Shown one piece after another: positions 62,110 to 64,000 of a stretch of DNA of 64,000 nucleotides. Both the position numbers and the translations under genes were made by a program. Origin of the DNA: Microvirga antarctica (GTDB lineage Bacteria > Pseudomonadota > Alphaproteobacteria > Rhizobiales > Beijerinckiaceae); assembly GCF_017921815.1 (NCBI RefSeq), contig NZ_JAGEMM010000008.1:1-64000 (forward strand), read 5' to 3'. The notes under the pieces were generated by a model. It was not told the DNA's origin. It did no database searches and worked only from the letters and a program-made list of their open reading frames with translations. Position 1 is the stretch's first letter; each line of letters starts with the position of its first letter.

Positions 62110-62547
62110 TTAGACTTTGGCGGCGGCCTTGGCGGGCTTGACGTCCTTGATCGCCCAATCTCCGCCGGATGGCCGGCAGGCATGACCCGAAAGGGACGCG
62201 GAGGTGTTCCCGCTGACCTGGGCCGAGAACGCGCGGCAGATCTCGTCGTTCTTGACGTAGGGAGCGCCTGTCGGGGTGAAATGACCCTTCAGGGCGGTGT
62301 CGGGATTGTCCCAGGATACGAGGGTGCCGGGCCCCTGTGGGTCGAGGGCTACCGCGAGGGCTGCCTTGGCGCGCCGCCAATCCTCTTCGTTGAGATCGGC
62401 CGACAGGGGCGATGACGCCTTCTTCGGAATGGATCCGGTGATCTCCGGGCCGTCCTCGGACAATCCGATCACCGAATAGGAAAAGCTGCAGCCGGCCGTC
62501 GACAGGAGCAGCATGGCGGCGGCCAGAATTCTGGTCGCTTCGCTCAT
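62110..62547 (-). CDS. RT0821/Lpp0805-like surface lipoprotein
   Basis: Encodes 145 residues from ATG 62547. The lipoprotein signal is AAAMLLLSTAGC (lipobox STAGC). The mature part has a short Ser/Pro-rich linker, then a domain with DNPDTALKGHFTP, CRAFSAQVSG and HACRPSGGDWAI, matching the RT0821/Lpp0805 family of alphaproteobacterial lipoproteins. It is probably anchored in the outer membrane; the role is unknown. Its position near DnaJ, fabI and pdxH genes is common in Hyphomicrobiales. Confidence 0.88.
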   Translation of the reverse strand: MSEATRILAAAMLLLSTAGCSFSYSVIGLSEDGPEITGSIPKKASSPLSADLNEEDWRRAKAALAVALDPQGPGTLVSWDNPDTALKGHFTPTGAPYVKNDEICRAFSAQVSGNTSASLSGHACRPSGGDWAIKDVKPAKAAAKV

Positions 62548-62634
62548 GCGGAGGTATGCTCTATAACGGCGCGCATCAGATCCTACCACGCGTCGATCTC
62601 CGGAAACGTTTAAGCCACAGCGCAGGATAAAGCC

Positions 62635-63243
62635 TTGAATCAGTTAATATCCGGTGACTTCACCGAAACGGATGAGCCCTTCGCGCTGTTCCGCCATTGG
62701 ATGGAAGAGGCCAAGGCCTCCGAGTTAAACGACCCCAATGCGATGGCGCTGGCCACGGTCGATGCGGACGGCCTGCCGGACGTCCGCATGGTGCTGCTCA
62801 ACGGCTTCGACGAGGCCGGGTTCGTTTTCTACACCAACACGGAATCGGCCAAGGGGCGCGAATTGCTGGGCCAGCCCAAGGCAGCCCTCGTGCTGCACTG
62901 GAAAAGCCTGCGGCGGCAGGTCCGCGCCCGCGGCGAGGTCTCCATCGTCAGCGATGCGCAGGCCGACGCCTATTTCCAGGGCCGCCCGCGCGAGAGCCGG
63001 ATCGGCGCCTGGGCGAGCCAGCAATCGCGGCCGCTGGAGAGCCGGTTCGCGCTCGAGAAGGCGGTTGCGCTCAACGCCGCCAAATATGCCATCGGCGAGG
63101 TGCCCCGCCCGTCCCACTGGACGGGCTTTCGCATCGCGCCGGCAGCCATCGAGTTCTGGCAGGACAAGCCGTTTCGCCTGCACGACCGCATCCAGTTCAC
63201 GAAGGAAGCGGATGGCTGGCGCAAAGTCCGACTCTATCCATAA
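62635..63243 (+). CDS. pdxH: Pyridoxamine 5'-phosphate oxidase
   Basis: Encodes 202 residues from TTG 62635 with AGGA about 9 nt upstream. PdxH markers are [25 protein letters not shown] (in part), [30 protein letters not shown] and the C-terminal [19 protein letters not shown], with a terminal Arg-x-x-x-Pro as usual. It forms pyridoxal 5'-phosphate with FMN as cofactor. Confidence 0.96.
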   Translation: MNQLISGDFTETDEPFALFRHWMEEAKASELNDPNAMALATVDADGLPDVRMVLLNGFDEAGFVFYTNTESAKGRELLGQPKAALVLHWKSLRRQVRARGEVSIVSDAQADAYFQGRPRESRIGAWASQQSRPLESRFALEKAVALNAAKYAIGEVPRPSHWTGFRIAPAAIEFWQDKPFRLHDRIQFTKEADGWRKVRLYP

Positions 63244-63306
63244 GGCCCGGGCAGCCCTATCTGAGATCGGACAGACCAGGGCAGCGCCCTCAATTCCAGG
63301 TTCACC

Positions 63307-64000
63307 ATGTCGTCCTCTCCCACCCCTCCCCGCCGCATCATGCTGCTCACCGGAGCAAGCCGCGGAATCGGGCATGCGACGGTGAAGCGTTTTTCGGCTG
63401 CCGGATGGCGGGTGATCACCTGTTCGCGGCATGCCTTCCCGGAGAATTGCCCCTGGGAGATGGGTCCCGAGGATCACCTCCAGGTCGATCTGTCCGACCC
63501 GGACGATACGCGACGGGCGATTGCTGACGTGAAGGAGCGGCTTGCCGTCGAGGGCGGGCTGCTGCACGCGCTGGTGAACAATGCGGGCATTTCGCCCAAA
63601 GGCAGCGGCGGGTCGCGGCTCGCCGCGCTGGATACCCGCTACGAGGACTGGCTGCACGTCTTCCAGGTGAACTTCTTCGCCTCGATCATGCTGGCGCGCG
63701 GCCTCGTCGACGAATTGACGAAGGCCAAGGGGTCGATCGTCAACGTGACGTCGATCGCAGGTTCGCGGGTCCATCCCTTCGCGGGCGCGGCCTACGCCAC
63801 GTCCAAGGCGGCACTCGCCTCCCTGACCCGCGAGATGGCGGCCGATTTCGGGCCGTTGGGCGTGCGCGTCAACGCCATCTCGCCCGGCGAGATCGACACC
63901 GCGATCCTGTCGCCGGGCACCGAGAAGATCGTCGAGCAACTGCCCCTGCGCCGGCTCGGCACGCCAGACGAGGTCGCCAAGGCGATCTATTTCCTGTGCA
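63307..64000 (+). CDS. SDR-family oxidoreductase, 3' truncated by window edge
   Basis: The frame starts at ATG 63307 and runs off the right edge after 231 codons. It carries the classical SDR signs: cofactor site LTGASRGIGHATV, NNAGIS, the catalytic serine in VNVTSIAGSRV and YATSK (Y-x3-K). It follows pdxH by 63 nt on the same strand. Substrate unknown; only the last few helices are missing. Confidence 0.9.
   Translation, partial: MSSSPTPPRRIMLLTGASRGIGHATVKRFSAAGWRVITCSRHAFPENCPWEMGPEDHLQVDLSDPDDTRRAIADVKERLAVEGGLLHALVNNAGISPKGSGGSRLAALDTRYEDWLHVFQVNFFASIMLARGLVDELTKAKGSIVNVTSIAGSRVHPFAGAAYATSKAALASLTREMAADFGPLGVRVNAISPGEIDTAILSPGTEKIVEQLPLRRLGTPDEVAKAIYFLC

Overview
This is a GC-rich window from an alphaproteobacterium, most likely of the order Hyphomicrobiales (Rhizobiales). 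The evidence is a complete PhyR/NepR/EcfG general stress response (GSR) core, EcfG-type promoters (GGAAC-N16/17-CGTT), a SbmA/BacA-type ABC transporter, and a rhizobial-looking housekeeping block (pdxH, a lipoprotein, a DnaJ-family gene, fabI, phosphatase, aroC, ribB). A Methylobacteriaceae-like host such as Microvirga is possible, but I cannot settle the genus. I saw no phage, insertion sequence or CRISPR array.

Layout. (1) 1-16.0 kb is a surface-glycan cluster. It has a truncated two-module glycosyltransferase, an ABC-2 polysaccharide exporter pair, a second two-module glycosyltransferase, and a six-gene minus-strand run: glycosyltransferase, two AsnB-type amidotransferases and three extended SDR sugar epimerases/dehydratases. 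(2) 16.4-23.7 kb is a GSR island. Divergent phyR and nepR-ecfG are flanked by small stress-type genes (KGG protein, two unknown genes in an operon, PRC-barrel protein, secreted protein, DUF1328 protein, tiny membrane protein). Nearly all have an EcfG-type promoter readable in the sequence. A candidate small RNA lies between phyR and the secreted gene, and a SbmA/BacA-like ABC transporter is embedded here. (3) 23.7-28.4 kb holds an NCS2 permease, an esterase and an RTX protein with a transglutaminase-like N-terminus. (4) 28.6-41.5 kb is a second sugar locus: a C-methyltransferase, two polytopic membrane proteins, and a tightly overlapping six-gene operon (GT2, methyltransferase, rfbF, rfbG, Gfo/Idh oxidoreductase, GT-C with a discoidin-like tail), followed by an EmrE-like small transporter. 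(5) 41.6-48.5 kb holds tRNA-Gln and tRNA-Pro, an acyltransferase-3 gene without a recognisable start codon, and two more glycosyltransferases of the same special family. (6) 48.8-64 kb is mostly housekeeping: two DoxX proteins, bioY, an MBL hydrolase, MarR, an L,D-transpeptidase, a histone-deacetylase-like hydrolase, a flippase, ribB, aroC, a phosphatase, fabI, a DnaJ-family protein, a lipoprotein, pdxH and a truncated SDR.

How it fits together. The glycan genes look able to make at least two decorated surface polymers. One would be ABC-exported and possibly contain amidated uronic acids (three SDRs plus two amidotransferases). The other would use a CDP-4-keto-6-deoxyhexose branch (rfbF/rfbG plus methyltransferases) feeding a lipid-linked-sugar route (GT2, EmrE-like flippase, GT-C). 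The GSR island sits between these blocks. Its small genes form a compact EcfG regulon that also autoregulates through back-to-back promoters. Many start codons were moved inward from the longest frame using Shine-Dalgarno sites, signal peptides, family N-termini, or promoters lying inside the longer frame.
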